DNA of 8,407 nucleotides from assembly GCA_018610125.1 (NCBI GenBank), contig JAHEOI010000097.1, positions 1-8,407 on the forward strand, given 5' to 3'. Positions within the stretch are counted from its first letter, which is position 1. Each line of letters begins with the position of its first letter. Both the position numbers and the translations under genes were made by a program. The notes below the pieces were generated by a model. That model was not told the origin of the DNA. It was given only the letters and a program-made list of their open reading frames with translations, and ran no database searches. The DNA comes from Verrucomicrobiota bacterium. Its GTDB lineage: Bacteria > Verrucomicrobiota > Verrucomicrobiia > Limisphaerales > JAHEOI01. Below are positions 7,355-8,407 of the stretch, one piece after another.

Positions 7355-7844
7355 GCGCATTAGGCTTTGGACCTTCCCTGTCGCCTTGATGCTGGCGGTC
7401 GGTGCCGCCGGGTGTAGCCGCGGAGGAGAGACGGCTTCCGGCTCCGGCGAACCGGCGCGGGCGACGATAATCCCGGAGAAGGCCGTCACAGCCTATTTCG
7501 CAATCCAGGAAGCACTCGCCTCGGATTCAACCGAGGGGATTGGCCAGAAAACAGACAACCTTGTCCAAGCTTGGCCGGATAAGCGGATAGCCTCCGGGGC
7601 AGAGCGGTTGTCCGAGGCAGAGGGGCTAAACGAAGCCCGCGAGGCTTTCAAAAGCGTCAGCAACGAAGTGATTCGTGGCTTGGAAGGCGGTGAGTACAAG
7701 CTTGCAGGCAGCAACGCCCAGCAGGCATATTGCCCGATGGCCAAAGCAGCTTGGCTTCAGCAAGGCGATCAAGTGAACAACCCGTATTACGGATCGAGCA
7801 TGCTCCGATGCGGCGAGATTCGGATGACCTACAAATCAAATTAA
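7323..7844 (+). CDS. Small DUF3347-like lipoprotein, putative periplasmic copper-binding partner of the pump
   Basis: From ATG 7323 this is a 173-residue protein. The frame is open back to GTG 7266, but ATG 7323 is preferred: GAGAG at 7311-7315 is well placed, and it puts a basic N-terminus (RRIR, 11-14) directly before a hydrophobic core (about 16-29) and a lipobox-like AVGAAGC with Cys31. The mature part has a Gly/Ser/Glu linker, a helical region (about 50-125) and a C-terminal signature: CPM (C137, M139), then W144-LQQGD, NPYYG (153-157) and MLRCG (M160, C163). The same signature and the preceding helix pattern (EAREAFKSVS here, KARIRFGKVS in the adaptor) occur at the end of the cusB product, so the two are homologous modules. 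Two Cys and two Met with constant spacing suggest a Cu(I)/Ag(I) site (inference). The start overlaps cusA by 32 bases, so translation is probably coupled. A role like that of CusF, or an accessory subunit of the pump, is plausible; an unrelated lipoprotein role is not excluded. Confidence 0.85.
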   Translation: MKEQKNQRNCRRIRLWTFPVALMLAVGAAGCSRGGETASGSGEPARATIIPEKAVTAYFAIQEALASDSTEGIGQKTDNLVQAWPDKRIASGAERLSEAEGLNEAREAFKSVSNEVIRGLEGGEYKLAGSNAQQAYCPMAKAAWLQQGDQVNNPYYGSSMLRCGEIRMTYKSN

Positions 7845-7851
7845 AGAGGTT

Positions 7852-8193
7852 ATGGCAGACGACAGCCTTGAAGAACGGGTCGCAAAACTGGAACGGCGCC
7901 TCGAGGCGAGGGAAGGATGTTGCACCAGCCGGGAATTCCGGTTGGTCAATGACGCGGGCCGGTTGATGGCGGCCTTAAAATCGGAAGACCATGGCGAGGA
8001 GCTGCTCTTTTACGACGAGGAGGGAGCGGTTCGTGCTTGCCTCGGTCGATTGGACAGTGGCGGGGCCGAGCTGACCTTTTTTGACGAGGCCGGAAAGCGT
8101 CGAATCGAGCTTAGCCAGACGAGATTCGAGCCTTCCATCAGCTTTTTCGACGAATACGAGAACTTGATATGGACTTGGCCGCGGGGAGGTTAG
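7852..8193 (+). CDS. Small repeat protein of unknown function with an N-terminal coiled coil
   Basis: This is a 113-residue protein with no family I can name with certainty. Residues 5-20 (LEERVAKLERRLEAR) look like a short coiled coil, followed by C23-C24. The rest is four tandem units of about 22 residues. Each is centred on an aromatic or hydrophobic pair before an Asp: LVND at 31-34, LFYD at 52-55, TFFD at 75-78 and SFFD at 97-100, usually followed by a turn (DEEG, DEAG), a basic residue and a short beta strand. This suggests a small beta-repeat or solenoid with a coiled-coil stalk. There is no signal peptide, so it should be cytoplasmic. It begins seven bases after the lipoprotein stop. 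GAGG at 7846-7849 is only two bases from the ATG, unusually close, so translation may rely on coupling. Repeats of this DxxGxxR type occur in uncharacterised bacterial proteins, but no function can be assigned. The operon position suggests a link to metal stress and nothing more. Confidence 0.75.
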   Translation: MADDSLEERVAKLERRLEAREGCCTSREFRLVNDAGRLMAALKSEDHGEELLFYDEEGAVRACLGRLDSGGAELTFFDEAGKRRIELSQTRFEPSISFFDEYENLIWTWPRGG

Positions 8194-8236
8194 ACAAACC
8201 ACGGGGTGAGGTCCGAGGAAGTGCAGCTGCTAGCTT

Positions 8237-8407
8237 ATGGACATTTCACTTTTAGGAATCAAGGGCATCCGGGAGGTCTTTAACCTCCATCCGATGTTCG
8301 TGCATTTCCCAATTGCGTTGCTGCCGAGCTCGTTCCTGCTTTATATGATTGGAGCGATTTGGGAGCGCCGCGATTGCAGTGCCGCGGGGCGGGCGTGCCT
8401 TTACCTC
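8237..8407 (+). CDS. DUF2231-family membrane protein (5' part, runs off the window)
   Basis: An open frame from ATG 8237 continues through the window edge for 57 codons with no stop. It is too short to be listed by a length-filtered ORF search, but its content is recognisable. After a short amphipathic start, residues 18-30 read HPMFVHFPIALLP, the N-terminal hallmark of DUF2231 (COG4244) membrane proteins, leading into a first transmembrane helix (about 22-42) and a basic, Cys-containing loop (WERRDCSAAGRAC). The His-rich HPxFVHFP motif is the family's conserved feature, and His18 and His23 may bind metal or haem in a membrane setting (inference). An in-frame TAG at 8231-8233 rules out longer starts. 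GAGGAA at 8215-8220 is rather distant for a ribosome-binding site. It lies 43 bases after the repeat-protein gene and in the same direction, so it may belong to the same transcript. Function is unknown. Confidence 0.8.
   Translation, partial: MDISLLGIKGIREVFNLHPMFVHFPIALLPSSFLLYMIGAIWERRDCSAAGRACLYL

Noticed and set aside
1..8407. tRNA, rRNA, CRISPR array, insertion sequence or transposon ends
   Set aside because: I looked for cloverleaf-like text, regular direct repeats with spacers, transposase motifs and terminal inverted repeats and saw none.

Overview
This window carries a heavy-metal efflux gene cluster of the Cus type (HME-RND, most likely Cu(I)/Ag(I)). All recognisable genes are on the plus strand. 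The cell is a Gram-negative, didermic bacterium: there is a TolC-family outer-membrane channel, a periplasmic adaptor and a tripartite RND pump, plus lipoprotein or Sec signals. The DNA is fairly GC-rich, and GTG starts are likely. I cannot name the phylum from sequence alone. The pairing of an N-terminal heavy-metal-binding domain and a C-terminal DUF3347-type domain in the adaptor, with a DUF2231 neighbour, is the kind of arrangement found in environmental lineages such as Nitrospirota or deltaproteobacterial groups, but that is only a guess.

Layout. Bases 1-206 hold a very GC-rich hairpin and no gene I can defend. Bases 207-599 encode a small exported Cys-rich protein (putative metal binder, possibly CopL/DUF2946-like). 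A 138-base gap follows, with a small stem-loop just after the stop. Bases 738-2081 encode the outer-membrane channel (CusC/CzcC-like). The gap at 2082-2206 contains two overlapping, mutually exclusive stem-loops. Bases 2207-4081 encode the adaptor (CusB-like), with metal-site domains at both ends. Bases 4112-7354 encode the RND pump CusA. Bases 7323-7844 encode a small lipoprotein whose start overlaps the end of cusA by 32 bases; it is a stand-alone copy of the same C-terminal module found on the adaptor. Bases 7852-8193 encode a small protein made of four roughly 22-residue repeats. From 8237 to the window edge is the start of a DUF2231-family membrane protein.

How the genes work together (inference). 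Periplasmic Cu(I)/Ag(I) would be captured by soluble or tethered Cys/Met sites: the Cys-rich exported protein, the adaptor HMBD, and the CPM...MLRCG modules on the adaptor and the lipoprotein. It would then pass to the methionine relay of CusA and be expelled through the channel. No CusF gene and no regulator (CusRS, CueR or similar) are visible, so the DUF3347-like modules may do the chaperone job that CusF does in E. coli. The two copies of this module on either side of cusA, and the unexplained repeat protein co-transcribed behind them, are the most interesting content.
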